NCBI GenBank assembly: GCA_905221615.1 | Contig: CAJNDT010002890.1 | Coordinates: forward strand, 332,001-396,000 | Source: Symbiodinium sp. CCMP2592 | Lineage: Eukaryota; Sar; Dinophyceae; Suessiales; Symbiodiniaceae | DNA: 64,000 nt | Direction: 5' to 3' | Shown: positions 1 through 10,255 of the stretch, piece after piece | How positions within the stretch are numbered: position 1 is the stretch's first letter | How the letters are laid out: each line of letters begins with the position of its first letter | Translations under genes and position numbers: made by a program | The notes under the pieces: model-generated | What the model saw: the letters and a program-made list of their open reading frames with translations, nothing else | Database searches by the model: none | Told to the model about the DNA's origin: nothing

Positions 1-2
1 CG

Positions 3-34
3 GTTTAGGGTTTAGGGTTTAGGGTTTAGGGTTA
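3..34 (+). repeat. Interstitial telomeric tract (TTTAGGG)
   Basis: Four near-perfect TTTAGGG units open the window, followed at once by non-telomeric sequence. A shorter decayed tract follows at 164-186. The tract is internal or cut by the window edge, so it cannot be called a chromosome end. Confidence 0.9.
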
Positions 35-294
35 CGAAAGCCAAGCATCACTTTGTGAATCCGCGTCGCGTCAACACCAACCAGAGTGGTGCCGCCAGCC
101 TGTGGAAGTGGGCTTCGGGTTTTCTTGGAGTGAACCCGGAGACTCTCGAAACCCCTTGAGTGACGGTTTAGGGTTTAGAGTTAGTAGACCCGAAACCATT
201 ACGTATGATTTGGGGGATGTTCCTTAAGAAATGGGTTTGGGAGTCTCGTAGCCTGCAGGATTCAGCAGTTCAAGTTGTTTGTGATTGCTTGTCT

Positions 295-404
295 AGGCTG
301 TTCAGTAACCCACTGGGAAAAGTATATACTATACTTGTTTAGGCTTCTTATTTTAAAATAGGAACCCAGAAACCTAAGGAAAAAAGTGTACGACTGAACA
401 GCCT
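295..404. mobile_element. fbM fold-back element, copy 1
   Basis: TIR AGGCTGTTCAG at the left is matched by CTGAACAGCCT at the right, with further pairing inward (AACCCA, AGAAACC). The second copy is at 41313-41420. No coding capacity; a MITE-like non-autonomous element. Confidence 0.7.
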
Positions 405-1360
405 GGTTTTGCTGGCTTGAAACACTTCCCTTTGGGATTGAGGGTTTAGATTCCACTCATTCCCTAATGACGGTGATCATTCCACTACAACAGCCACAAT
501 CGACCACACTCAGTGAGGAAAATGTCAAAACGGGACCGCACATTTGGCAACCAACCATATAGTGCAAGCCATGATCCCACGAAACCCCAACAATAAAAAA
601 CAAATGACCAATTCTCGAGCCGCACGTTCTAGGCCCAAAAACCCAACCACTACACCTAGGTATTCCTTCCTAGTATGTGTACATACACATTTTGGGTGAG
701 GCGAGGGGGGCGGGTAAGGATTTAGAGCTCAGGGTCTAGGCAAATCCTAGATTAGCCGAAGTCCTCCTCGATTTCTTGTCGCATCTGTGGGGCATCTGCA
801 TACTTCCTGCGGCAAACTTGAATAGTTCGTCTTGAGCAGGGCACCCATGCAACACAAAATGCTTTTATAGTCTGGGTATGGGCCGCTGAACGACCACAGT
901 GATTGGCACTGGCAGCAGAAGAACGGGAAGTAGAATGCGCAATGGCAGTTGCAATAGCAGTCAGATTCAGGGCAATCAGACGAAAACTCATGTCCCTTAC
1001 CGATTTTGCGAGCAAGAGAACATATTCCCCCCGTCAAATGCTGGGCAGAAACTAGCACGATGACATGATGCCCTGAAGCCTAGGCGCAAAATCACAATCT
1101 CCATCGCGGTCTAGGGATTGGATTTTAGCTGATAGAGGGACCTCGACACTTTTAATGATAGGTTTCGGGGTACATTGTACCATAAGTTTTGTAATTTGAG
1201 ACACCCGACCAAGGGGAATAGACTAACAATGACGCATTCACCCACAAGCCGTATTGGACCACAATAGAACCCTAAACCCTAGCACCCTTCAAGAACCCCT
1301 CATGGCCCAGCTGTATGGATCAAGCTTTCTAGTTTGGGACCTCCCTAAGGGTGACTCAAT
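405..1360. other. Non-repetitive stretch, no gene recognised
   Basis: Mixed unique sequence with scattered single CCCTAAA units. Reverse-strand open frames at 747-1058 overlap each other and resemble no family I know. I see no RNA gene or fold-back element here. Confidence 0.4.
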
Positions 1361-1453
1361 TACCTTAACCCTGAGGAACCTACCATTTTAAGGACTCATA
1401 TAAGGAAATCATACTAGGGAACCCTAACAAGGTAGGTTCTTCAGGGTTAAGGT
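1361..1453. mobile_element. fbL fold-back element, copy 1
   Basis: Starts TACCTTAACCCTGAGGAACC and ends with the matching inverted arm (GGTAGGTTCTTCAGGGTTAA then GGTA). Related to the copies at 47337, 48181 and 56912. Length 93 bp. Confidence 0.7.
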
Positions 1454-1524
1454 ATTGTGTGCTTCAGAACCTTCGGGCCTCAGGCTGAAATAGACTGGAG
1501 CCTGGCTTGCCAAGGTCTGGGGGC

Positions 1525-1713
1525 GTTTCCGAAAATGAGGGGTGGCCTGTTTTCAGGCTCTTATCGTAACGAAAGGGATCTATAAGGGTTCTATAAAGGG
1601 TTTAGGGTTTAGAGTTTCCGAAAAGTGAGGGGTGGCTTCTTTTGAGGCTCTTATGGTAAGGATCCTACTATTTAAAGCACTATATTAATGGTCCCCTATT
1701 TTCGAAAACTCCC
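1525..1713. mobile_element. fbC element with X/TTTAGGG insert and duplicated left arm
   Basis: The left arm (GTTTCCGAAAA... ending GGCTCTTAT) occurs twice, at about 1525-1570 and 1613-1659. Between the copies are GGGATCTATAAGGG and two TTTAGGG units. The right arm ends TTTTCGAAAACTCCCA. This is one fbC element interrupted by an X-telomere module, with the host restarting after the insert. Confidence 0.7.
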
Positions 1714-1816
1714 ATCTGTGAAATCTACGCGTAGCTGTGTTTGGGACTTTGGGTTTTGGGCGCTGGGCTTGAGTTTAGGGGCCAGGGTCTTCCGACAGAT
1801 GTCTCATGTGTTGTCC

Positions 1817-1965
1817 TTCTCTCTCTTCTCTCGCTCTCTTCTCTCGCTCTCGCTCTCGCTCTCTCTCTCTCGCTCTCGCTATCTCTCTCTCTCTCTCTCT
1901 CTCTCTCGCTCTCGCTCTCGCTCTCTCTCTCTCTCTCTCTCTCGCTCTCTCTATCTCTGTCTCCC
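1817..1965 (+). repeat. (CT)n microsatellite with CG interruptions
   Basis: Long CTCTCT run with periodic TCGCTC variants. It creates spurious Ser/Leu-rich frames on the + strand and Arg/Glu-rich frames on the - strand. Confidence 0.95.
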
Positions 1966-2105
1966 TGTCTTGACTGCGCAAGGAACGTTTTCAATGCGTG
2001 GCAACCTGACTTGCCAGCCCTGCTGGCGCTCAAAGCCCTGAACCCTGAACTTCAAGCCCCAAACACCATGCCCTAAATCCCAACCTCCGATCCTTAAGTC
2101 CTAAG

Positions 2106-2196
2106 TCCTAAACCCTAAACCCTAAAACCCCAAACCCCAAACCCTAAACCCTAAAACCCTAAACCCTAACCCTAAACCCCCTAAGCCCTAAACCCA
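2106..2196 (-). repeat. Interstitial telomeric tract (CCCTAAA)
   Basis: About twelve CCCTAAA-type units with CCCTAAAA and CCCCAAA variants. Confidence 0.9.
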
Positions 2197-2304
2197 GAAG
2201 CCCTGAAGTTTACAACCGAAGGCTCCCCGGAATGTCCTCTTAAGCGAGGCTTCGCCATCGAAGGCGGTGGCGTAGATTCCCTCGCCTGCACTGACGACTT
2301 CTGG

Positions 2305-2436
2305 GTTGAGGGGTCGGGGCACTTAGTATTTAGTTAGCTTAGGAACTCATAAGTACCATCATCCCAATTAGGATCCGTCTTAGGGTACACTGCAACTCTA
2401 CTTATTGCCTACTTGCTAAATCCCCCGACCCTCTAT
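2305..2436. mobile_element. fbA fold-back element, decayed
   Basis: Retains GGTCGGGG..ACTTAGTA on the left and TTGCTAAATCCCCCGACC on the right, with the typical core (AAGTACC..., AATTAGGATCC). Termini are eroded compared with intact fbA copies such as 19385-19516. Confidence 0.65.
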
Positions 2437-2445
2437 GTGGGGCTT

Positions 2446-2700
2446 TGGGGGTTTAGGGTTTGGGGTTTAGGGGCTTGAGGTTTAGCGTTTAAGGATTAAA
2501 GTTTTAGGGGTTGGTGCTTACTTCTGGGTGTTCGTCTGGGGCTTTTCGGGTTTAGGGCTTAGGCTTTGGGTTTGAGGTTGAGGATTTAAGGATTTAGAGT
2601 GTTAGGGTTTGGGCTTTGGGGCTTGAGGTTTAGGGTTTGGGGATTAGGGCGTAAGGGTTTAAGGCTTAGGGCTTCTATGGGTTGGGGGTTGGTTTAGGGA
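2446..2700 (+). repeat. Decayed telomeric tract (G-rich)
   Basis: Repeated TTTAGGG, TTTGGGG and CTTGAGG variants over about 250 bp, consistent with an old ITS. Confidence 0.8.
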
Positions 2701-2767
2701 TGAAGGCTTTAGGGCAGGTCTCGTTTCTGGATTGTTCATGGCAGCGCTCATAACGCCCCCCGACGTA

Positions 2768-2893
2768 GCGGAGGGGGACTTAGTAAGTAGTTATTCTGTA
2801 GACTTCTAAGTACCATAACGCAAATTAGGGTCTCGTTAAGGGTACTTATAAGTCTACTTACTACCTACTTACTAAGTCCCCTGACCCTCCAAG
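2768..2893. mobile_element. fbA fold-back element, left end eroded
   Basis: GGGGGACTTAGTAAGTAG on the left pairs with CTACTTACTAAGTCCC on the right, which ends CCTCCAAG followed by TA. Confidence 0.75.
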
Positions 2894-2996
2894 TATGGGC
2901 AGTGCGGTAGTTCTCTAGCTTGGGATCTCTTATAGGAACCCAAAAGATGGCGGCACCCTTATGGAGTTGACCCTCAAAGAGACTGCAAGTTGGCGG

Positions 2997-3115
2997 GGTT
3001 TAGGGTTTAAGGTTCAGGGTTTAAGGTTTAGGGTAAAGTTTAGGGTTCAGGGTTTGGGGTTTAGGGTCTAGGGTACAGGGTTTAGGGTTTAGTAAACGGT
3101 TTAGGGTTTAGGGTT
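2997..3115 (+). repeat. Interstitial telomeric tract, partly decayed
   Basis: TTTAGGG units mixed with TTCAGGG and TTTAAGG variants. Confidence 0.85.
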
Positions 3116-3429
3116 ACGGGCCGCAAGTTAGAGAACTACCTATATAATTAAATAACTGTTGGAGAGCTTAGGACTTAGGGTACAACACCTGGCCTAAAAC
3201 CCATGAACGACCCATTCCTGCGTAGATATGCAACCACAACCACTAAACCCAAAAGAGATAATTTGCTGTTAGACTATACTAGACTTTGAAAATATGTTTA
3301 AGGACACCCTCAACACAGGATTCGGCAACCTCCGGTGACAATTTTCCGAGACGCAGCCGCATGCAGTGTCGAGAAGTTGCGAATCAACGCCTCTGTGCGC
3401 ATCTGAGATGCCGGACAGTGGTAAAACCC

Positions 3430-3536
3430 TTAAGGGTCCATGTACTCATATAGTATATACATTGGCCTTAAAGTACTTCCTATACAGGTACATTGGGCCC
3501 AAAGTATACGCTATATGGGTACATGGACCCTTAGGG
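3430..3536. mobile_element. fbU fold-back element, copy 1
   Basis: Left arm TAAGGGTCCATGTACTCATA is matched by the right arm TATGGGTACATGGACCCTTA. Contains two internal ACATTGG units. Copies 2 and 3 are at 12034 and 21500. Confidence 0.7.
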
Positions 3537-3645
3537 ACAGGCAGCGGCTTCATCGCGCAACTTCGAAGCAGCTTCACACCGAACGTCTGAAATCTGAAGT
3601 GGTGGCACAGGCACCGGCATCCAAATAGCCAAAATGCAAGATCCT

Positions 3646-3835
3646 GCTGCTGATGATATGAATCCTGGGGTTCCTTTAAAGGGATCTATAAGGTTACCTT
3701 TAAGGGGTTCTTCTAAGGGATCTATAGGGTTTAGGGTTTAGGGATATAAACCCTGCGTTACCTGAAGGACCCTAAACTATGGAAATTATGGTATATTCCT
3801 GATTTTTGGGTATGCAGGATGTATATCATCGACCG
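3646..3835. mobile_element. fbD element carrying an X/TTTAGGG insert
   Basis: TIRs GCTGATGATA and TATCATCGAC. Inside, three X units (GGGATCTATA) and two TTTAGGG units follow the left ATCCTGGGG, after which the host restarts at ATATAAACCCTGCGTTACC. The same composite, with the same order, occurs at 13982-14171. Confidence 0.75.
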
Positions 3836-4173
3836 TATTACAGCTCGAGCACCCTCAGAAAATCCCGAAACCTCATAACTCCAATCCCCCCGAACCCCTA
3901 CATCCTATCCCTAAACATTAAATGCTTCCAAAAACCTAACTTAACACACCCTGCATTCATCCCCATAATAGTCCAAGTACCTGATAATCATATACCTTCC
4001 AAAATCCTAACCAAAATAACTATCCTAAAACCGAATACCAAATTACTGGGTCCTTTGGACCCTTAAGGTTACAGAACCCAATGAGCCCCTTCATGTTTCC
4101 CACCTGACCCTCGGACTTGGCAGAGTGCTCTGCCGAAGCTGAAGTTACCTTTCCGGGCTTCCAAGAAGGCTAA

Positions 4174-4250
4174 TATAGGGGCTGAAGAATCGGAATAGGG
4201 TTTTGGGGCCCATGATACTATACTTTTCATAATTATTTGGCCCTGTATGA
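4174..4250. mobile_element. fbW left-end remnant
   Basis: Begins ATATAGGGGC..GAAGAATCGG and continues GAATAGGGTTTTGGGGCCC, as in the fbW copies at 19207 and 58030. No clear right end. Confidence 0.5.
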
Positions 4251-4340
4251 AAGGCTACAACGTTTAGGGTTTCGGGCTTAGGAGCCTAGGGCTCGGGGAG
4301 GAGTAGAACTTGGGGTTTAGGGTTTTGCTTTGTGTTTAAC

Positions 4341-4437
4341 CTAGAGGCTCATACCCTACCCCTTTTTCAGGATACCTAGTTTTATGGATAGGATCTGTTA
4401 TCTTAAAAAGTAGGCGCCCAGGGTATGAGCCTTCTAG
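4341..4437. mobile_element. Fold-back element, single-copy family
   Basis: CTAGAGGCTCATACCCTA at the left is matched by AGGGTATGAGCCTTCTAG at the right. The 97-bp size fits the MITE-like elements around it. I saw no second copy. Confidence 0.65.
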
Positions 4438-4439
4438 GA

Positions 4440-5430
4440 AGGGTTTGGCCTAGGCTCCAGGGTTTAGGCTTTGGGGTTTGGCTATGGCAGGATCATAGAA
4501 CCCAAACACTGCTAAAGTTCCTGGCAGCATGGCATTTTGGCTGCTGCTTCGGGTGGACACTTGGGCTTGGTTTAGGGTTCAGGGCTGAGTGGATTCTGTG
4601 CTTGGTTCTGGTACAGATCTACAGCTGTGCGGCTGCCGCTTGACAAAATGCAGAAATCGCCGCTTCACCGAGCTGTGCCCTACCTTCCCTGGCCCGGCAG
4701 CATAGGCAATCCCAATAACTAACCCCACGACAGAACCTTACATGAGCAGCATGGGAAATGCTACACCGCAGCGATTGCTTCTTCCGGGAATGCTCAACAG
4801 CTGTCTCATGCTTTGGCAGGGCATGCCATAGAAATATCAACTACCCATCCTGTTGCAAAGTAACCCTCGTCTTGCCCTCACGTGTTCTCCATATTTCATG
4901 ATTTTCTGCGAGAGCACACGATCTGGGAGAAGGGGCACCTTTTTCGGTACTATAAGTGAATCTTTCTGTGGTTGTCAGCCTGGCTAGCTTAATGTCTGCG
5001 GGCTTCACGGCACTTTCGGGTTTACGGATTATGGCAATGCATGGTCCTTTTCGTATCACCCCCCGGAAGAACCTCCATGCAATGTAATTTATATGCCACC
5101 GACAGCACAGAGTCGCGTAGGTGTCGCTGTGGCTCAGTCCCAGGAGGCAGCGCTTGAGATCGGCATTCCGCATGAGTTCATTTCATTTAACTTCCTAACA
5201 GCATCGGGCGTCCAGCTCTTCGTAAGAATCCCTCTCGGGAATGAAGCCAAAGTTATGAGGCACAGGTCACGATGGAGGTCACGCGTCACGCTTTCCGCGG
5301 CAAAGGGTCGTGACGAGAGCAAGCAACCTTCGTGATTCCAAATTCGTTAGCTGGCGTGGCAGTCGAAGGGCACCCTGAACTGTGTTCAGCTCCATGCTGT
5401 CCCGGTGCATTCTGTTGGCGATGTACCACA
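4440..5430. other. Unique, possibly coding-derived stretch
   Basis: Low in repeats. Reverse-strand open frames at 4619-4840 and 4841-5173 abut in different frames, and a forward frame spans 5093-5335. None matches a family I recognise. The abutting frames could be a decayed exon or chance; there is no splice, promoter or domain support. Confidence 0.3.
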
Positions 5431-5434
5431 CTAA

Positions 5435-5546
5435 CTAGGATACCCAGTAACCTAAGAATAAAAAGGCCTCTCTTTTTGGTCTTGGGTAACTTTATAAGGA
5501 ACCTAGGACTAAAAAAAGGGAATAAGGGCACTACTGGGCATCCTAG
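5435..5546. mobile_element. fbE fold-back element, copy 1 (near-intact)
   Basis: TIRs CTAGGATACCCAGTA and TACTGGGCATCCTAG, length 112 bp. By eye it differs from the copy at 53697-53808 at only a handful of positions, suggesting recent movement. Confidence 0.85.
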
Positions 5547-5756
5547 CTGCTAAGTTTCTTCTGATCTTGCCGGTCGTCATGGACCCCATGGGAAACCCTC
5601 GCAAAACCCCTGCCAAAAAGCCCTGAAAACACCCCTCGTAAAACCCCCTGATGCCCGTCTACCTACTTACCCTGAACCCTGAACCTTAAGCCCTAACGCC
5701 GTAAGCCTCAAGCCACCCAGCTCGCTCGCCCACGATCCACTTTAATAAGCGTTCTT

Positions 5757-5835
5757 TGTATGAGTCCTAAATATTAGGACAACCCAATACTTTGGGGTTA
5801 TTGGGCTAGGGTTTCTTGATCAGGTTCCTACGATA
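5757..5835. mobile_element. fbH right-half remnant
   Basis: GGGTTTCTTGATCAGGTTCC followed by TACG matches the right arm of full fbH elements (17112, 29242, 43543). The left arm is missing. Confidence 0.5.
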
Positions 5836-5859
5836 CAGTGGACCAAAGATTGCCCTTCC

Positions 5860-6760
5860 TTGTAAAACGACTCCTTATATCAGCTCCTATAGAGCATGGT
5901 AAGAGCCTGTGAAAACATCCGTATGAAACGCCAAGCCCCTACTTAGGGGGTGAGTACCCCCGCCCAAAAAGGTTGCAGCTACTCAGCTACTAAGCCTAAA
6001 CTCCTAAACCCCCTAAACCCCCTGAACCGCTTTCGAATCAAACTTTGTGCATCTCAGTTGGGCCGCCTTCGCCCACCAGCAGGATTCGGCCTGGCTCCTC
6101 AAAGCGGAGTTTCGCGTTTAAGGCAACTTGTGGATGGAGGCATGGTTTACTCAAAAAACATTAGGGACCCCTTTTCGGGTTTAGGGTTTAGGGGTTTCGG
6201 GTTTAGGGTTTGGGGATCGAGCTACATGGCAGGTTTTTGGCTCGGGGGGCCTATGGTTAGGGCCGACGGAGGGCTTCGCCCCATGCAGTTCTTAGACGAG
6301 GGCTTGTCTGCGCACCACAGCATGGACCCCAAACCCCAAATTCTCAATATGTAAAGCCCCCAAACCGAAACTTCTCTTTCCTATATAATTACTTAAACCT
6401 TCAGCCCTTATTCGGCATAGGTAAGCTGGACCGCCCACTTATTGGGCACAGGCCATCTGAACCGGCACTCTTATGCGGCATGGGCAAACCTGCACCCTGC
6501 GTGCGCCTGGGCAAATGGCCATATCGAAGTGTAACCAGTTTAGCTGTATCATAGGGTTTAGGGCTGATTCTGGGGCTGCATCACCATTAGGGTTTAAAGG
6601 CGAGTCTGTGGCTGTAATTATTCTGAGCTGGTCCAAAACATTAAATGTGTTGGGATTCTCTGAGTGGGTGAGTGGGTGTTCTGCTGTGATTAAAGCGCTA
6701 TTGAAGTACAGCAAGAATATCCTAGCCCAGCTACAGTGGTCGTAAACCCCTTACCTGAAC
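5860..6760. other. Mostly unique stretch
   Basis: Scattered TTTAGGG units near 6175-6225; open frames at 5950-6354 and 6439-6745 run across these units and carry no recognisable domain. No RNA gene seen. Confidence 0.35.
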
Positions 6761-6761
6761 C

Positions 6762-6850
6762 GTAAACTCCTAAACCCTAAACTCCTAAACCCTAAACCCC
6801 TAAACCCTAAACTCCTAAACCCCGAAACCCCTAAACCCTCAACTTCTAGA
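6762..6850 (-). repeat. Interstitial telomeric tract
   Basis: CCCTAAAC alternating with CCTAAACT and CCCCTAAA units. Confidence 0.85.
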
Positions 6851-6942
6851 CCCTAAGTACAAGGGAGATGAGATTCTTAGATTCTTCTAAAAAGGTGATA
6901 AGCTGATCTCCGGGGTGGACGGATCAAGTATGCTTCATGGCT

Positions 6943-7100
6943 TGGGGTTTAGGGTTTAGGGTTTAGGGCCTTAGCCGACTTGGATAGTAGTCGGTTATTC
7001 TAATAGACGTATAAGCATCAAAACCCCAATCAGGCCCCCTTTTAGGGAACTTCTTAGTCTATTCATCACCTATATACTTACTAAGTCCCCGACACTCCAA
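6943..7100. mobile_element. fbA element whose left end is replaced by telomeric repeats
   Basis: Three TTTAGGG units at 6946-6968 lead into the fbA interior (TAGTCGGTTATTC...). The right arm is intact in outline (ATACTTACTAAGTCCCCGAC, then CTCCAAG, TA). The normal left TIR is absent. Confidence 0.65.
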
Positions 7101-7427
7101 GTAAGCCCTGAAGCCACAATACAAAGCCGCCCGAACTCTAAACCCTAATAGCCCCCAAAACCCGAAACACGAAAAAAAAGAACGACGGCGACCACCCTAA
7201 ATCGGCTCTGTCGTTAGTAGAGTCCACGAAACCTCCCTGTCAGACATATGTCCGACATACTACCCTCTACGTACAACTGCCCCACACCCATGCTTCAAGA
7301 CGTTGGGATACAGGAGAACCCTGACCCAACTCTAAAGCCCTGTGATGCAAGCTCGTCGGGCTTTCCTCATAGAGCTTCCGGTTTTGACGGAGCTGCGCAT
7401 TGCGCATGCGAAGCTCCTGCACGTTTG

Positions 7428-7527
7428 AAACCCTAACACCTAAACCCTAAAGCCCTAAACCCTAAACCCCTAAACCCCAAACCCCTAAACCCCTAAACCT
7501 AAACCCTAAGCCCCTAAACCCCTAAAC
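7428..7527 (-). repeat. Interstitial telomeric tract
   Basis: CCCTAAA, CCCCTAAA and CCTAAA units over 100 bp. Confidence 0.9.
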
Positions 7528-7736
7528 CAGTATGGCGTTTTTGTCGGCTGTTGGAGGTCAGTGCTTTTCTCAGTTTTCAAGCTTTAGCATTTAAAAAATT
7601 CTTGGGGAGTTTGCTCCGCTTTGGGATTTTACTCGGTTTAGGGTTCTAACCTAAAGCTGAAACTCTCTAAGCCTAAACCCTAATTAATTGCGCCCCATCC
7701 ATGTCGAGGAAGTGTCTTTAACTTCGGATCCCCATT

Positions 7737-7840
7737 GTAACTACCCCAATAAGCCACAAAAATTGAAAGGTTAAACTTTCCGATTCCTACTAAACTATAA
7801 GAAATCGAAAAGTTTAATGGTTGGGCATTGGGGATCTAAG
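7737..7840. mobile_element. fbK fold-back element, copy 1
   Basis: Left TAACTACCCCAATAAGCC pairs with right GGGCATTGGGGATCTAAG. The inner pair GGTTAAACTTTCCGA / TCGAAAAGTTTAA is also inverted. Confidence 0.75.
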
Positions 7841-7842
7841 CA

Positions 7843-8073
7843 TTAAAACCCATCAAGGTTAACATTGCCCCTCTCCTGGCAAGCCTGACAGGACGAACTA
7901 GAAGTGGCATGGCTCCACGCGTGGAGGTTTTCGTCTCCATCAGAACTCTGATCAACTGACCCTCTTAGAATCGCACGAGCATCCTCATTGGCTCTGAACT
8001 CGGAGAGACGCTTGCTAGCTACATAAACCCGAACCGGGAAACTGAAGAACAAGTTCGTTAACAAAAGCCCCAT
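7843..8073 (-). pseudogene. Coding-like fragment, unknown
   Basis: A 76-codon ATG-started reverse frame in a non-repetitive patch between fbK and a CCCTAAA tract. The residues are of mixed type, with a Ser-rich run and a CxxC near the end. No family recognised. It could be a relic of an exon or a chance frame. Confidence 0.25.
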
Positions 8074-8346
8074 ATCACCCTAAACCCTAAACCCTAAACC
8101 ACACACCATATCAACACTAAACCGTCAGCCCTATAGACACTACACCCTACTACAGCGTAAACCATACAAACAATATAAAACGTGTAAACCCTAAACCTTA
8201 AGCCCCAGAAGCCCTAAACCTGAAACCATGTAAACCCATACCCCCGCCCTCAGTGACCAAAGTTCACCCTGACCCCAAACCTGAAATCATATACGTAACC
8301 GAAACCACATTATATAGCCCCTAAACCTGAAACCAGGCAAAACATA

Positions 8347-8440
8347 TGTGGGAGTTTCCGAAAATAGGGGGGTCCTTTTAACAAGGATCCTACTATTGAG
8401 GGCACGATGTTAGGGTCCCCTGTTTTCGGAAGCCCACACA
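8347..8440. mobile_element. fbC fold-back element
   Basis: GTGGGAGTTTCCGAAAATAG on the left and CCTGTTTTCGGAAGCCCACA on the right. The core has AAGGATCCTACTATT. Confidence 0.8.
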
Positions 8441-8486
8441 TATGTAAAGCCTGAACCCCCGCCCTGGGTGCCTGAAGTCGATCCTA

Positions 8487-8586
8487 CGGTTGATGATACA
8501 AGCCCTGCATTACCTTGAGGACTTTAGACTGTGGGAATTATGGTATAACCTTATTATGGGTCATGCAGGATTTGTATCATCAACCG
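8487..8586. mobile_element. fbD fold-back element with TA target duplication
   Basis: CGGTTGATGATA at the left, TATCATCAACCG at the right, flanked by TA on both sides. Nearly the full 100 bp folds back. Confidence 0.85.
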
Positions 8587-8853
8587 TAGTTCATGGTTGG
8601 GATGGGGTTAAAAACTTACATGTCTATTCCTTATTGGGTTTTAAGTACCCATAAGAATGTAAAAGGTTACCCAAGTTTGACAATTAGAACTACCATTACT
8701 GCCATTCTTCCATTCCCTACTAACCCGAGGGAAGTACGCCCCTGCCCTGGGTGACCGAAGTCGCTCCTTCTTTGCAGCCGGTGTCTTCGCACCCTCGCTG
8801 GGCGCAGCATCTTCGAGAGGCGGCGGAACCTGCTTGGGAGGGCCGGGGGACTT

Positions 8854-9076
8854 ACGTGGGAGCTTCCGAAAATTTGGGGTACTTTGCTTGGCTGACTTCT
8901 CAACCCCTCCGAAAAGTTAAACTTTTAGCCTCCGTATTATGGTTCATATAGAACCCAAAAAGTTAAAGTCCTAAGAGCCAACCAGAAGAACGCCAAGTTT
9001 ATGTTGGGGTCCTTATAATAAGGATCCTACTATTTAGGGTACTATGTTAGGTTCCCCTGTTTTCGGAAATTCCCAC
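8854..9076. mobile_element. fbC element split by fbJ
   Basis: Left arm GTGGGAGCTTCCGAAAAT and right arm TGTTTTCGGAAATTCCCAC are separated by an fbJ element. Removing 8887-8997 restores the usual fbC order GGGGTAC...TTGGGGTCC..AAGGATCC. Confidence 0.8.
8887..8997. mobile_element. fbJ element, copy 1, inserted in fbC
   Basis: CTTGGCTGACTTCT at the left, AGAAGAACGCCAAG at the right, with an inner AGTTAAACTTTT / AAAAGTTAAAG pair. Copies 2 and 3 at 32965 and 47482 share the core. Confidence 0.8.
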
Positions 9077-9145
9077 GCAGTAATTAGGAGAAAAAAGCAG
9101 AGTCTAGCAAGGAGAGTGTAGGATGTTCAACAGGATGTTGAGATA

Positions 9146-9372
9146 TGGGTGGTTGTCAAAATTATGGTACCGTTTTGGGTCCCTATTATAATACGGCATC
9201 TATTATTTAAGGTACCCCAAAAGGGGCCCTATTTTTGACAACCACTTGGAGGGTCGGGGGACTTAGTAAGTAGGTAGTAAGTAGACTTATAAGTCCCTAA
9301 AAGGGCCCCGTTATGGTACTTATAAGTCCCTAAAATAACCAGTTACTAAGTCCCCCGACCCTCCAAGCACCC
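9146..9372. mobile_element. fbB element split by fbA near its right end
   Basis: Left TGGGTGGTTGTCAAAATT; right TTTTTGACAACCA, then an fbA element, then the final CACCCA. The left flank has TA. Confidence 0.85.
9245..9366. mobile_element. fbA element inserted in fbB, CA target duplication
   Basis: Complete fbA with CTTGGAGGGTCGGGGGA and its inverted match ending CCTCCAAG. It is flanked by CA on both sides; removing it and one CA restores the fbB terminus GACAACCACCCA. Confidence 0.85.
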
Positions 9373-9432
9373 ATCTGTTGAGGGTGTATCAGACAGGAAG
9401 ATGGTCTCAGGACTACAAGGGGGCCCCCAACA

Positions 9433-9468
9433 GGGTTTAGGGTTTAGGGTTTAGGGTTTAGGGTTTAA
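9433..9468 (+). repeat. Perfect TTTAGGG tract
   Basis: Five near-perfect units. Confidence 0.9.
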
Positions 9469-9493
9469 TGTTGAGATCTCTACCTTAAAGGGA

Positions 9494-9600
9494 ACTCCAG
9501 AAAGTTGGAACATGGCTTTAGGAGGATTAGTGCTAGGATCCCTTATACTTTACACCTTAAGGCCATGGGGATAATGATGTTCCAACTTTCTGGCTTCTAC
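9494..9600. mobile_element. fbF fold-back element, copy 1
   Basis: CCAGAAAGTTGGAACAT on the left pairs with ATGTTCCAACTTTCTGG on the right, then CTTCTAC. The left outermost bases have diverged. Confidence 0.8.
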
Positions 9601-9625
9601 TATATATTTGCAGCTTGTAATCATA

Positions 9626-9738
9626 TGGGTGGTTCTGCAAATTAGGCTCCCTTTTTAGGTCCCCAATATCGCACGGCACCCTCATAAAAAGGATAGGTAA
9701 ACTAAAAGGACCCTAAAAAGGGACCCGAGAACTATCCA
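9626..9738. mobile_element. fbB-like element with TA target duplication
   Basis: TGGGTGGTTCTGCAAATTAG on the left and a right end GAGAACTATCCA, flanked by TA on both sides. Core GGTCC..ACGGCACC as in fbB. Confidence 0.75.
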
Positions 9739-9798
9739 TATGATCGCTCAGGGATAAGGTGCTCAAGACGTTGATCTTTTGACCATGGGATCTGGGAT

Positions 9799-10040
9799 TC
9801 AAGAAGCTCTGGCGAACCCCACAAGGTTGAACATGAGTACTTCGATGCACTGTGAAACCGACAGCAAGTTAAGGACTAGAGCTCTAAAGCTTGAGGGCTG
9901 AGTATACAGCGAAAGTCTTTGTCCAGATGTGGCCAGATGTTGGACGGCTCCCCCCTCTGCGTGCTCCCAACACGTGGAGTCTATCTGCCATCTGTAGCAC
10001 GTTGCCTCTCCGGTGCCCGAGGACGCAGAAGCTCGTGCAC
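9799..10040 (-). pseudogene. Coding-like patch, unknown
   Basis: A reverse frame (9799-10158) runs through this unique patch and then into the fbB element at 10046, so its first third is repeat-derived. The remainder has no recognisable domain. Weak. Confidence 0.2.
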
Positions 10041-10045
10041 TAAAC

Positions 10046-10147
10046 AGGGTGGTTGTCAAAATTAGGGTCCCTTCTTGGTTCATTACTATAATACGGCACC
10101 CATTATTTAGGATACCCAAAAAGGGACCCTCATTTTCACAACTACCC
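10046..10147. mobile_element. fbB fold-back element
   Basis: AGGGTGGTTGTCAAAATTAG at the left, ATTTTCACAACTACCCA at the right; core ATACGGCACC and ATTATTTAGG. Confidence 0.8.
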
Positions 10148-10255
10148 AATAGGTTCAAGGTCAGGTAATAATAGAGAACTAAGGCAAGCCGACATGTGAG
10201 GTGTAGGTATCCTCATGGACTGCCCGGGACCCTGAAGGCAAATGCTTGCGAGCGA

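Noticed and set aside
1..34. True chromosome end
   Set aside because: Only about four repeats at the window edge, with the same kind of tract occurring internally dozens of times.
1688..2076. Overlapping frames rich in Ser/Leu or Arg/Glu
   Set aside because: They are translations of a CT microsatellite; open in several frames on both strands and without flanking coding signal.
3625..3645. Possible spliced-leader-like motif (ATAGCCAAAATGCAAG)
   Set aside because: It resembles the reverse complement of the dinoflagellate leader only partly and lacks the key GAGCC and GGCTACGG parts.
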